Shown: one piece after another, positions 8,119 through 16,700 of the stretch | How the letters are laid out: every line of letters starts with the position of its first letter | Numbering within the stretch: the stretch's first letter is position 1 | DNA from: Micromonospora sp. C28SCA-DRY-2 | Lineage (GTDB): Bacteria; Actinomycetota; Actinomycetes; Mycobacteriales; Micromonosporaceae | Assembly (NCBI RefSeq): GCF_030519475.1 | Contig: NZ_JAUMKD010000003.1 | Coordinates: 806,001 to 870,000 of the forward strand | Direction of reading: 5' to 3' | DNA length: 64,000 bases | The notes under the pieces: model-generated | Database searches by the model: none | Told to the model about the DNA's origin: nothing | What the model saw: only the letters and a program-made list of their open reading frames with translations | Made by a program: the position numbers and the translations under genes

Positions 8119-9600
8119 ATGACCGAGGAACGCACCGGTGGTAAGCCGACGGACGGCACCGAATCGCACGACCCGGACTTTCCGGAGGCGTTCCTGTCGT
8201 TCATGCGGCAGGGCTGGCGGGACACCACGCTGCCGGTCGGCCCGCGGCCGGAGGTGCCGAACTACGCCAAGCGCCGGGCCGCGCTCTCCGCGGCCTTCCC
8301 GGGCGAGACGCTGGTCATCCCCACCGGCGGTGAGAAGGTACGCGCCAACGACACCGACCACCCGTTCCGGCCGGGCAGCGACTTCGCCTACCTGACCGGC
8401 GACCACGACCCGGACAGCGTGCTCGTGCTGCGGCCGAACGGCTCGGGGCACGACGCGACGCTGTACATGCGGCCCCGGTCGTCCCGGCAGACCGACGAGT
8501 TCTTCCGCAGCCGGCACGGCGAGCTGTGGGTCGGCCGGCGGCACACCCTGGCCGAGAAGTCGACCGAGCTCGGCCTGCCGACGGCCGACCTGACCGAGCT
8601 GGAGGCCGCGCTGGCCGACCTGGCGCCGGGGCGTACCCGGGTGCTGCGCGGGTTCGACGCCCGGGTGGACGCGGCCGTGCGCCCGTACGACGGGCCGCGC
8701 GCCGAGGGCCAGCCGGCCCGCGACCGGGAGCTGGCGATCGCCATCTCGGAGCTGAAGCTGGTCAAGGACGAGTGGGAGATCGCGCAGCTCCAGGACGCCA
8801 TCGACGCCACCGTGCGGGGCTTCGAGGACGTGGCCCGGGTGCTGCCGGCGGACCGGAGCGTCTCCGAGCGGCTGCTGGAGGGGGTCTTCGCGCTGCGGGC
8901 CCGGCACGACGGCAACGAGGTCGGCTACAACTCGATCGTCGGCGCCGGCGAGCACGCCACGATCCTGCACTGGGTGCACAACAACGGCGCCACCCGGCCG
9001 GGTGAGCTGCTGCTGATGGACATGGGCGTGGAGAACCGCCACCTCTACACCGCCGACGTGACCCGGGTGCTGCCGGTCAACGGCCGGTTCACCGCGTTGC
9101 AGCGGCAGGTCTACGACATCGTGCACGCCTCGCAGCAGGCCGGCATCGAGTTCATCAAGCCGGGCGTGAAGTTCCGCGACGTGCACCTGACCTGCATGCG
9201 GGTGCTCGCCGAGGGCCTGGCCGACCTGGGCCTGCTGCCGGTGAGCGTGGACGAGGCGATGGACGAGAAGTCGACGGTCTACCGGCGCTGGACGCTGCAC
9301 GGCTTCGGGCACATGCTCGGCATCGACGTGCACGACTGCGCCAACGCCCGCAAGGAGATGTACCGGGACGGCACGCTGGGCGAGGGCTACGTGCTCACCG
9401 TCGAGCCGGGGCTCTATTTCCAGCCCGAGGACGACCTGGTCCCCGAGGAGCTGCGCGGCATCGGCGTACGGATCGAGGACGACGTCCTGGTCACCGCCAC
9501 CGGCGCGGTCAACCTCTCCGCCGGGCTGCCCCGGACGGCCGACGAGGTGGAGACCTGGCTGGCCGAGCAGCGCGAGGCGGGTCCGCGCCTGCCGGGCTGA
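8119..9600 (+). CDS. pepP: Xaa-Pro aminopeptidase (aminopeptidase P)
   Basis: A 493-residue M24 peptidase that removes N-terminal residues before proline. The five metal ligands are visible in order: two aspartates in the MDMGVENRHLYTADVTRV stretch, His in HGFGHMLGIDVHDC, Glu in TVEPGLYF and Glu in GVRIEDDVLV. The N-terminal creatinase-like domain spans roughly residues 30-180. The ATG follows an AGGAGGGAG ribosome site. A strong terminator hairpin lies 20 bases downstream, so it is probably transcribed alone. Confidence 0.93.
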   Translation: MTEERTGGKPTDGTESHDPDFPEAFLSFMRQGWRDTTLPVGPRPEVPNYAKRRAALSAAFPGETLVIPTGGEKVRANDTDHPFRPGSDFAYLTGDHDPDSVLVLRPNGSGHDATLYMRPRSSRQTDEFFRSRHGELWVGRRHTLAEKSTELGLPTADLTELEAALADLAPGRTRVLRGFDARVDAAVRPYDGPRAEGQPARDRELAIAISELKLVKDEWEIAQLQDAIDATVRGFEDVARVLPADRSVSERLLEGVFALRARHDGNEVGYNSIVGAGEHATILHWVHNNGATRPGELLLMDMGVENRHLYTADVTRVLPVNGRFTALQRQVYDIVHASQQAGIEFIKPGVKFRDVHLTCMRVLAEGLADLGLLPVSVDEAMDEKSTVYRRWTLHGFGHMLGIDVHDCANARKEMYRDGTLGEGYVLTVEPGLYFQPEDDLVPEELRGIGVRIEDDVLVTATGAVNLSAGLPRTADEVETWLAEQREAGPRLPG

Positions 9601-9619
9601 GTCCACCCGAAACACGCCG

Positions 9620-9652
9620 CAGCCCGGCCGGGACGTCGTCCCGGCCGGGCTG
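9620..9652 (+). terminator. Hairpin terminator after pepP
   Basis: CAGCCCGGCCGGGAC (9620-9634) pairs perfectly with 9638-9652 across a three-base loop, just after the pepP stop. The T-run is weak (TTCGCTGT). Confidence 0.8.
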
Positions 9653-9762
9653 TTCGCTGTCGCGGCGCGGTCTCTTCGCCCGGCGCTGGCACGCGTTTGT
9701 GCTGCCCAACTCCCTTCCTCCCACACCGAGCCGCCTGGTGGCGACCACGCCCGCCTGCGTCG

Positions 9763-9905
9763 AATGCGGGCTTTTTTCGGATACGTCCTCATCACGAGGA
9801 AACCTCTCATACGGTGGCGAACAGAGGCCGCAGGCGATTTGTGGCTGGTCGCGGGTCTTCGACTGGTACGACCCCGTCTGGTAGCGGAAAGGGCGGAAGG
9901 CTCTG
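9763..9905 (+). promoter_or_regulatory. Conserved leader of beta-helix gene 1 (candidate structured RNA)
   Basis: This leader matches 11860-12003 almost without gaps. Shared blocks are AATGCGGGCTT followed by TTTCGGATA (9763-9783), TCTCATACGGTG (9805-9816) and GTCTGGTA (9876-9883). A hairpin GCCGCA (9827-9832), loop ending CGATT, TGTGGC (9840-9845) corresponds to GCTACA/TGTAGC in the other leader, with paired changes keeping the stem. GGAAGG (9895-9900) is the ribosome site. I do not recognise it as a known riboswitch. Confidence 0.55.
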
Positions 9906-11642
9906 ATGTCCACTGATGAGACGACTCCTGACGGCACGGCCCTCACCGGCCCGCCGAACCGGGGGCGGCGGAAACTCTGGGTCGCCGCCGGCGTGGCCGG
10001 GCTGACCGGCATCGTCGGTCTGGCCGCCCTGGGTGGCATCGCCGCCCGTGACGACTCCTCCGGCGGCTCCGACCGGCCGGACGCGCGCTCCGACGCGCGG
10101 CAGAACGTCAGCGACGCCGGCAAGGCCGACGGCGCCGGTGACGGGAAGGGTGAGAGCGAGGCCGGCAAGCGCGAGACCGGCAAGGGCGAGGACGACTGGT
10201 CCGGTGCCAACTGGAGCGGCCAGGAGGACCGCCGGGACGACAAGGGCAAGGCGAAGGACGTGCCGTGCCACACCGACAAGCTGATCCAGGCGATCGTCCA
10301 CGCCAACGAGAACCACGGCGGCGTGCTGGAACTCGCCAAGGGCTGCACGTACGAGCTGACCCGCAGCGAGCGCGGCAACGGCCTGCCGGTGATCAAGGAG
10401 AAGATCGTCCTCAGGGGCCACGACACGAAGATCGTCCGGGCGGCGGCGGTCGACCGGTTCCGGATTCTGAACGTGGGCCGGGGCGGTCATCTGACGCTGA
10501 AGGACGTGACGATCAAGGGCGGGCAGACCGAGGCCCGGAAGATGGTGCCGCAGCCGATGTCGGCGGCGGAGTTCGGCGGCTCGACGCAGGTCGCACCGGC
10601 GCCGGCCGCCCGGCCGGCCATGGTCGCGCCCCGGCCGGCGGTCACGGCCGCACCCCAGGTGTCCGTCACACCGAGCCCTGGACCCGGCGGCGGGCCGGCG
10701 CTGGCGTCGCCCGACCGCACCCCGACACCCGCGCCCGACCTCGCCCCCACCCAGCCGCCACTCGACGCCGCGGACGGGGCGGGCCTCCTGGTGCAGCGCG
10801 GCGGCCAGGCCGACATCGAGCACAGTGTGTTCGTGCAGAACCAGGCCGGTGGGAACGGCGGCGGCATCGCCAACTACGGCACCACGAACATCCGCAAGAG
10901 TTCGGTCGAGCACAACACCGCCGGGCTGTTCGGCGGCGGCCTCTTCAACGCCGGCGTGCTGCGGGTCGAGGAGTCGAAGGTCGACAACAACACGGCCGGC
11001 GAGGGTGGCGGCGGGATCGCCAACGGCACCGCGCCGAACGGCTTCCCGGCCACGGGCGGCACCGTCTGGGTGTGGAAGGGCACCATCAGCCACAACCGGA
11101 CCGCCGGCCTCGGTGGCGGCGTCTTCGACAACGGCGGCGACACGACGATCACCCAGAGCCGCATCACCGACAACACCGGCACCAGGGACGTCGGCGGCGT
11201 GATCGCCTTCCGCGACACGAAGCTGAGCCTGGAGCACGTCCTGGTGGCCAACAACCACACCGCGGGTGAAGGTGGTGGCGTCGGCGTCGGCCGGCATGCC
11301 CACGCGGTGATCGAGCAGAGCGTGATCAAGGAGAACGTCGCCGAAGGGTTCGGCGGCGGGGGCGTCTACACCGACGACCTGGGCAGCACCACCCTGCGCG
11401 ACACCGAGGTGGTGGCGAACCGTGCGGTCGGCCTGTTCTCGGTGGGCGGTGGCATCGTCAACGATTTCGGCAGGACCACGCTGATCCGGACCAAGGTGAC
11501 CCACAACGTGGCCACCCAACCGCCGGGCGGCATCTGGACCAACAACGACCGCGTGGATATCGACGACAAGTCGGCGGTCAAGGACAACCGGCCCACCAAC
11601 TGCCAGGGCAGCCCGGTCATCCCGGACAACTGCTTCGGCTGA
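9906..11642 (+). CDS. Secreted right-handed beta-helix repeat protein, paralogue 1
   Basis: A 578-residue protein. After a basic start comes a hydrophobic segment (about residues 25-46), a signal peptide or anchor, then an acidic/basic low-complexity stretch. From about 118 a conserved module begins (LIQAI, GGVLELAKGCTYELT, RILNVGRGGHLTLKD). A Pro/Ala-rich insert (about 215-285) leads to parallel beta-helix rungs with recurring GGG and NN turns. The protein ends in PTNC then NCFG, shared with paralogue 2, so the two cysteines may form a capping disulphide. No LPXTG anchor or catalytic motif is seen; function unknown, probably cell surface. Confidence 0.85.
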   Translation: MSTDETTPDGTALTGPPNRGRRKLWVAAGVAGLTGIVGLAALGGIAARDDSSGGSDRPDARSDARQNVSDAGKADGAGDGKGESEAGKRETGKGEDDWSGANWSGQEDRRDDKGKAKDVPCHTDKLIQAIVHANENHGGVLELAKGCTYELTRSERGNGLPVIKEKIVLRGHDTKIVRAAAVDRFRILNVGRGGHLTLKDVTIKGGQTEARKMVPQPMSAAEFGGSTQVAPAPAARPAMVAPRPAVTAAPQVSVTPSPGPGGGPALASPDRTPTPAPDLAPTQPPLDAADGAGLLVQRGGQADIEHSVFVQNQAGGNGGGIANYGTTNIRKSSVEHNTAGLFGGGLFNAGVLRVEESKVDNNTAGEGGGGIANGTAPNGFPATGGTVWVWKGTISHNRTAGLGGGVFDNGGDTTITQSRITDNTGTRDVGGVIAFRDTKLSLEHVLVANNHTAGEGGGVGVGRHAHAVIEQSVIKENVAEGFGGGGVYTDDLGSTTLRDTEVVANRAVGLFSVGGGIVNDFGRTTLIRTKVTHNVATQPPGGIWTNNDRVDIDDKSAVKDNRPTNCQGSPVIPDNCFG

Positions 11643-11673
11643 TCCACCCGAGTGCGACACCACATAGAGAAGG

Positions 11674-11711
11674 GGGCTCCTCCGCGCCACCACGGCGGTG
11701 CGGAGGAGCCC
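11674..11711 (+). terminator. Hairpin terminator after beta-helix gene 1
   Basis: GGGCTCCTCCGC (11674-11685) pairs perfectly with 11700-11711 across a 14-base loop, 31 bases after the stop. It separates the two paralogues, which therefore have separate leaders and probably separate promoters. Confidence 0.8.
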
Positions 11712-11859
11712 TCGCCGTACGCCCTCGTCCCCCGCCGGCCGTTGCGCGCCGATCGGGGCGATCTGGGGCGGCTCGGGGCGCTAACCGCCTCCCCGGTCGC
11801 CCTGTGGGCCGATGGTGCCCCAGCACGCCGTCCAGCCCGGACTAGGGCGAGCCGCGCTA

Positions 11860-12003
11860 AATGCGGGCTTATTTCGGATATGGCCACGAGGCGAGGAAGA
11901 TTCTCATACGGTGCTTCTGGGAGCTACAACCGATTTGTAGCAGGGGACGCTCGCCTGAGGCGTGGCGACCCTGTCTGGTACGAAGAGAGGGCAGAGAGCT
12001 CCG
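11860..12003 (+). promoter_or_regulatory. Conserved leader of beta-helix gene 2 (candidate structured RNA)
   Basis: Second copy of the leader at 9763-9905, at nearly the same distance from the start codon (144 against 143 bases). The blocks are at 11860-11880, 11902-11913 and 11973-11980. The hairpin GCTACA (11923-11928), loop ACCGATT, TGTAGC (11936-11941) is fully paired, differing from copy 1 at both sides of two base pairs. The sequence between stems is poorly conserved. Confidence 0.55.
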
Positions 12004-13638
12004 ATGTCCAACTACCCAGCTAAGAACAGCGCCTCGGGGCAGGGCGCGGCGTCCAAGGGGCGCCGCAGGCTCTGGCTCGCCAGCGGCGTCGCCGGGCTCA
12101 CCGGCGTAGTCAGCATCGCCGCGGTCGGCATCGCCACCGGTGCCGGCGCAGTGGGCGCGGACGCCCTGAAGTGGTCCACCGCCCAGGTCAGCAAGGACAG
12201 CGACCGGGGTGCCGCCGAGGAGAACCGCGACCACAAGGACAAGGACAAGGAGTGGGACCGGTCCGACAAGGACCGCGACCACAAGGACAAGGACAAGGAC
12301 CGCGGGAAGGAGGTGCCCTGCGACTCCGACAAGCTGATCCAGGCGATCATCTACGCCAACAACAACCACGGCGGCGTACTGGAGCTCGCGAAGGACTGCA
12401 CCTACAAGCTGACCCGCTCCGACAAGTACGGCAACGGTCTGCCCGTGATCAAGGAGCACATCACGCTCAAGGGTCACGACACCAAGATCGAGCGGGACGC
12501 CACGGCCGACCACTTCCGGATCCTCAACGTCGGCCGGGGTGGTCACCTGAAGGTCAAGGACCTGACGATCAAGGGCGGCAAGACCATCGACAACGAGCGC
12601 CTGGGTGACACGCCCGAGGCGGTCTGGTCCCGGTACTCGAACTCGGTCGAGGCCGGCAAGGCCGCCCAGGCCAACCAGCCGTACCTGCCGCTGCTCCAGG
12701 CCAACCCGAAGGGCGCGGCACTGAAGGCCGCGCAGGCCGGCAAGGCCGAGGTGGCGGTCCTCAAGGACGGCAACGTCCACGACGGTGCCGGCGTCCTGGT
12801 GCAGGAGGGCGGCAGCGCCGAGTTCGAGAAGACCCACATCGAGCGCAACCAGGCCGGTGGGGTCGGCGGCGGTATCGCCAACTTCGGCAAGACCAGCCTC
12901 CACCACACCTCGGTCTCGGACAACACCGCGTTCTTCTACGGCGGCGGCATCTTCAACGCCGGCGTGCTGAAGGTCTCGGAGTCCAACGTGAAGGACAACG
13001 CCGCCGTCATCGGCGGTGGCGGTATCGCCAACGGCGCGGCCTTCATCTTCCGGGACGACATCTCCGGTGGCACGGTCTGGGTCGAGAAGACCGACATCAG
13101 CAGCAACGAGGTGCTCGGCTTCGGCGGCGGCCTGCTCGACATCGAGGGCGACACCACCGTCAAGAAGTCGAAGATCTCCGAGAACCTCGCGGTGCTCGCC
13201 GGTGGCGGCGTCGCGGCGGCCGGGGACAGCAACCTCGACCTGAAGGAAGTCAAGATCAGCAACAACAACACGTTCGGTGTCGGCGGCGGCATGGCCCTGG
13301 CCTTCCGCGCCATCGCCAACGTCGAGAAGAGCGAGATCAAGGACAACAAGGCCGGGCTCTTCGGCGGCGGGGTGTTCGTCTTCGCCTCCGCGGTGACCTT
13401 CCGGGACAGCGAGATCTCCGGCAACTTCGCGGGCATCGCCGGCGGCGGGATCTTCAACGTCCTGGGCAAGGTCGACCTGTACGACACCAAGGTGTCGCAC
13501 AACCGGTCCACCTTCGAGCCGGGCGGCGTGTTCAGCATCGGCGGCAAGGTGAACGTGGACGACAAGTCCGCGATCAAGGGCAACGACCCGACCAACTGCA
13601 AGGGCAGCTTCGACAAGATCGAGAACTGCTTCGGCTGA
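12004..13638 (+). CDS. Secreted right-handed beta-helix repeat protein, paralogue 2
   Basis: A 544-residue paralogue of the gene at 9906. The N-terminus has a twin-basic GRRRLW and a hydrophobic segment at about residues 24-45. A Lys/Asp-rich stretch with repeated HKDKDK follows, then the same module (LIQAI, GGVLELAKDCTYKLT, RILNVGRGGHLKVKD) and beta-helix rungs containing GGG. It ends PTNC then NCFG. The middle insert (about 200-255) is unrelated in sequence to the Pro-rich insert of paralogue 1. ATG at 12004 is fixed by matching the paralogue's start. Function unknown. Confidence 0.85.
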   Translation: MSNYPAKNSASGQGAASKGRRRLWLASGVAGLTGVVSIAAVGIATGAGAVGADALKWSTAQVSKDSDRGAAEENRDHKDKDKEWDRSDKDRDHKDKDKDRGKEVPCDSDKLIQAIIYANNNHGGVLELAKDCTYKLTRSDKYGNGLPVIKEHITLKGHDTKIERDATADHFRILNVGRGGHLKVKDLTIKGGKTIDNERLGDTPEAVWSRYSNSVEAGKAAQANQPYLPLLQANPKGAALKAAQAGKAEVAVLKDGNVHDGAGVLVQEGGSAEFEKTHIERNQAGGVGGGIANFGKTSLHHTSVSDNTAFFYGGGIFNAGVLKVSESNVKDNAAVIGGGGIANGAAFIFRDDISGGTVWVEKTDISSNEVLGFGGGLLDIEGDTTVKKSKISENLAVLAGGGVAAAGDSNLDLKEVKISNNNTFGVGGGMALAFRAIANVEKSEIKDNKAGLFGGGVFVFASAVTFRDSEISGNFAGIAGGGIFNVLGKVDLYDTKVSHNRSTFEPGGVFSIGGKVNVDDKSAIKGNDPTNCKGSFDKIENCFG

Positions 13639-13659
13639 TCGATCGGGTGCCGTCACCCG

Positions 13660-13697
13660 GACCGGCCCCCTTCCGCGCCAGCGGAAGGGGGCCGGTC
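13660..13697. terminator. Bidirectional hairpin terminator
   Basis: GACCGGCCCCCTTCCGC (13660-13676) pairs perfectly with 13681-13697 across GCCA. It sits between the convergent beta-helix gene 2 and the amylase-pullulanase gene and can serve both. Confidence 0.8.
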
Positions 13698-13737
13698 CTC
13701 GTCGTCGCCGCGGTCGGTCCGCGCGGCCCGCGACGGG

Positions 13738-16700
13738 TCAGCGCTGCACGAAGACCGCCACGCTACGGGCCGGCACGGTGAACGTGCCGGTGCCGGGGTC
13801 GAACGACGCCGTCCGCACCGCCTCGTCCGCCGAGGTGCGCAGCACCGGGTGCAGCGCCACGTCCGCGCCCCGCAGCCCGGTCACCCGCTGGGCCGCCGTC
13901 TCCGGGGTGGCGTTGAAGACCACCGTCACCGACCGCCACCGCGGATCCAGGCCCCGGCCGTCCAGCGTCATGGTCAGCACGCCCGGGGTCTCCCCCGCGC
14001 CGGACAGCGGGAACGCCACCCGCCGCTGCACCTGCTCGGCGGTGGCCAGCCCGAACACCGGCGAGGAGGCCCGGATCCGCAGCAGTTCGGCGTACCGGGC
14101 GGCGGTGGTGTCGATCGCCGCGCAGTCCGGGATCAGCGCCGGGTCGGCCAGCAGCGGCCGGGCGTACGACCACTTGTCCTGGTTGTCCTGCGCGGGCGGC
14201 AGGCCGGCGCCGAACCCGTTGCCCCGGGCGCAGTCCCACCGGATCTGGTTGAACCAGTCCCCCGAGTTGTACGAGTTGCGGTCCAGCGACTTCGAGCGCA
14301 GCCGCTCGGTGCCGGTGGTGACGAAGCCGGTCCCCTGCCCCATCACCACGGTGCTCAACGCCAGCACCTGCATCCGGGACCGGTCCGCCGCCGAGGTGTC
14401 CTGTGGCAGCTTGTACGCCAGCGCGTCGTACAGGATCTCGTTGTCGTGCGCGTCGACGTAGGTGACCGCCTCCCCCGGCGCGGCGGTGTAGCCGGCGGGC
14501 GAGCCGTTGTAGTCGACCTGGGCGCCGGTGACCCGGTCGCCGGCGGAGTTGGTGAACCGGTAGCCGGCCAGGTTGCCGGTCAGCCCCACCTTGATCAGGT
14601 CGTGCTGGTGCAGCAGCCGGGCCCGCTGGTCGGCCGCCGAGCCGTTCACCGGGTCGCCGTTGGGGTCGGTGAACAGGCCGGAGGCGAAGCCCTGCTGGCG
14701 CGGGTTGGCGTCGAACGGCCCGCCGCCGCGCACCGCGTCGCGGAGCCGGTCGTTGAAGGTGCCGATCCCGGTGCCGGCCATGTTCGCCTGGGTGGCCTGC
14801 ACGAAGCGGGCGTCGTTCGCCACCTCGCCGAAGTTCCAGCCCTCGCCGTAGAGCAGGATCGACTTGCCGTCCACGCCGTCGCGGGCCAGGGTCAGCCTGT
14901 CCAGCGCCGCCCGTACGGCCAGGATGTTCGCCTTCGGGTGGTGACCCATCAGGTCGAACCGGAACCCGTCCACCTTGTACGCCCGGGCCCAGGTGACCAG
15001 GGAGTCCACCACCAGCTTGCCCATCATCGCGTGCTCCGGCGCGGTGTTGGCGCAGCAGGTCGAGTTCGCCACCGTGCCGTCCTCCAGCAGCCGGTGGTAG
15101 TAGCCGGGCACCACCTGGTCGAGCACCGACTTCGGGTCGGTGCCGGCGGCCGAGGTGTGGTTGTAGACCACGTCCATCACCACCCGCAGGCCGGCGCCGT
15201 TGATGCCGGCGACCATCTGCCGGAACTCGGTGGTCCGCCGCGCCCCGCCCGGGTCGACCGCGTAGCCGCCCTCGGGCACCGTGTAGTGCAGCGGGTCGTA
15301 CCCCCAGTTGTAGCCGTCGGTGTCGGCGACGGCCGCCACGCACTTCTGCTGCTCGTCCGAGTCCGGCGGCAGCGCGGCCAGGTCACAGGCCGGCTGCCGC
15401 TGCTCGGCCCGCCGCTCGGGGATGGTGGCGAAGTCGAACGCGGGCAGCAGGTGCAGGTGGGTCACCCCGGCCTCGCCGAGCGACCTGAGGTGCGTCATGC
15501 CGGCGGTGCCGGGGTCGGTGAACGCCAGGTAGGTGCCGCGCCGCTCCGCCGGCACGGTGCTGTCGGCGATGGAGAAGTCCCGCACCGACAGCTCGGAGAC
15601 CTGCGCCCGGGTCGACGGCACCGCCGCCGGCTTGCGCAGCTTCGCCCAGCCGGGCGGGGCGAGCTTCGGGTCGGTGAGGTCGACGAGCTGGCTGTGCGTG
15701 GAGTTCGGCGCGAGGGCCAGCGAGTACGGGTCGGTCACCGCGGCGGTGACCACCCGCTGGGCCGCCGGCTGCCACGCCTCGACCTGGTAGCGGTAGTACT
15801 TCCCGGCCCAGGCGCGCGCGCCGCGCACCGACCAGACGCCGGTGCGGTCGTCCCGGCTCATCGCCACCGACGTGGGCTCGCCGGTGGGCGAGTCGAAGAG
15901 CTGCAACGAGACGGTGCGGGCGGTGGGCGCCCAGACCGACAGCGTCGGCACCCCGCCGGAGAAGGTGGGGCCGAGCCGGGCGTCGGTGGCCCGGGCGTAG
16001 ACGTCGTCGAGCACCCCGGGGATCTGCACGCCGGTGGCGGCCAGCAGCTCGCCCTCGGCGTCCCGCTCGGTCACCAGCAGTTGGCCGCGCAGTGCCGCCG
16101 GCACCTTGGCCAGGTCCCGCCGGTCCAGGGTGAAGCTCTGGTACGCCCAGAGGTGGGGGAAGGCCGCGCGCTGGGCCTCGGTGAGCCCGTTGCGCTGCGC
16201 CCGCAGCGGCAGCGAGGTGTACGTCCCGGCCAGCTCGCCGTCGACCACACTCACCCCGCCGGCCGGCGCCGCCACCAGGGCGTACGTCCTGCCGTCGGTG
16301 GGCCCGGTCTGCCAGGCGACGGTGGACCGGTCGATCCAGTGCGCCCGCTGCTTGGTGATGTCGGTGTCCCGGCCGGTGCCGGTGGCGGTCGACGGCACCA
16401 ACCGGCCCCGGACGCCGGCGAGCAGCCAGACCTCCCGCCCGGCGTCGGCGAAGTCGAGTCGCTGGTCCTCCGGCAGGTCCTTCTCGTCTCCGGAGTGCAG
16501 GATGTAGCTCAGCCCGGTGGCGCCGGGCGCCAGCGGCACCCGGAACACCGCGCCGAACGAGTCGACGCTGGTCGGCGGCATCGGGGTGGCCCAGTCGGTC
16601 GGGTTGGCCGCGCCGTCCCAGAGGTGCAGGCCCCAGCCGTCGTAGTTGCCGTCGGCCCGGCGGTAGTGGATGACCGCTGTGCCGTCGGCGACCGGCGGGT

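Noticed and set aside
7837..9810. Upstream extension of the asnB frame to 9810
   Set aside because: It crosses pepP in antisense, and Cys2 of the glutaminase requires the start at 7836.
9763..9905. Known cyclic-di-GMP, cyclic-di-AMP or cobalamin riboswitch
   Set aside because: The characteristic conserved bases of those classes, as far as I remember them, are not found in either leader.
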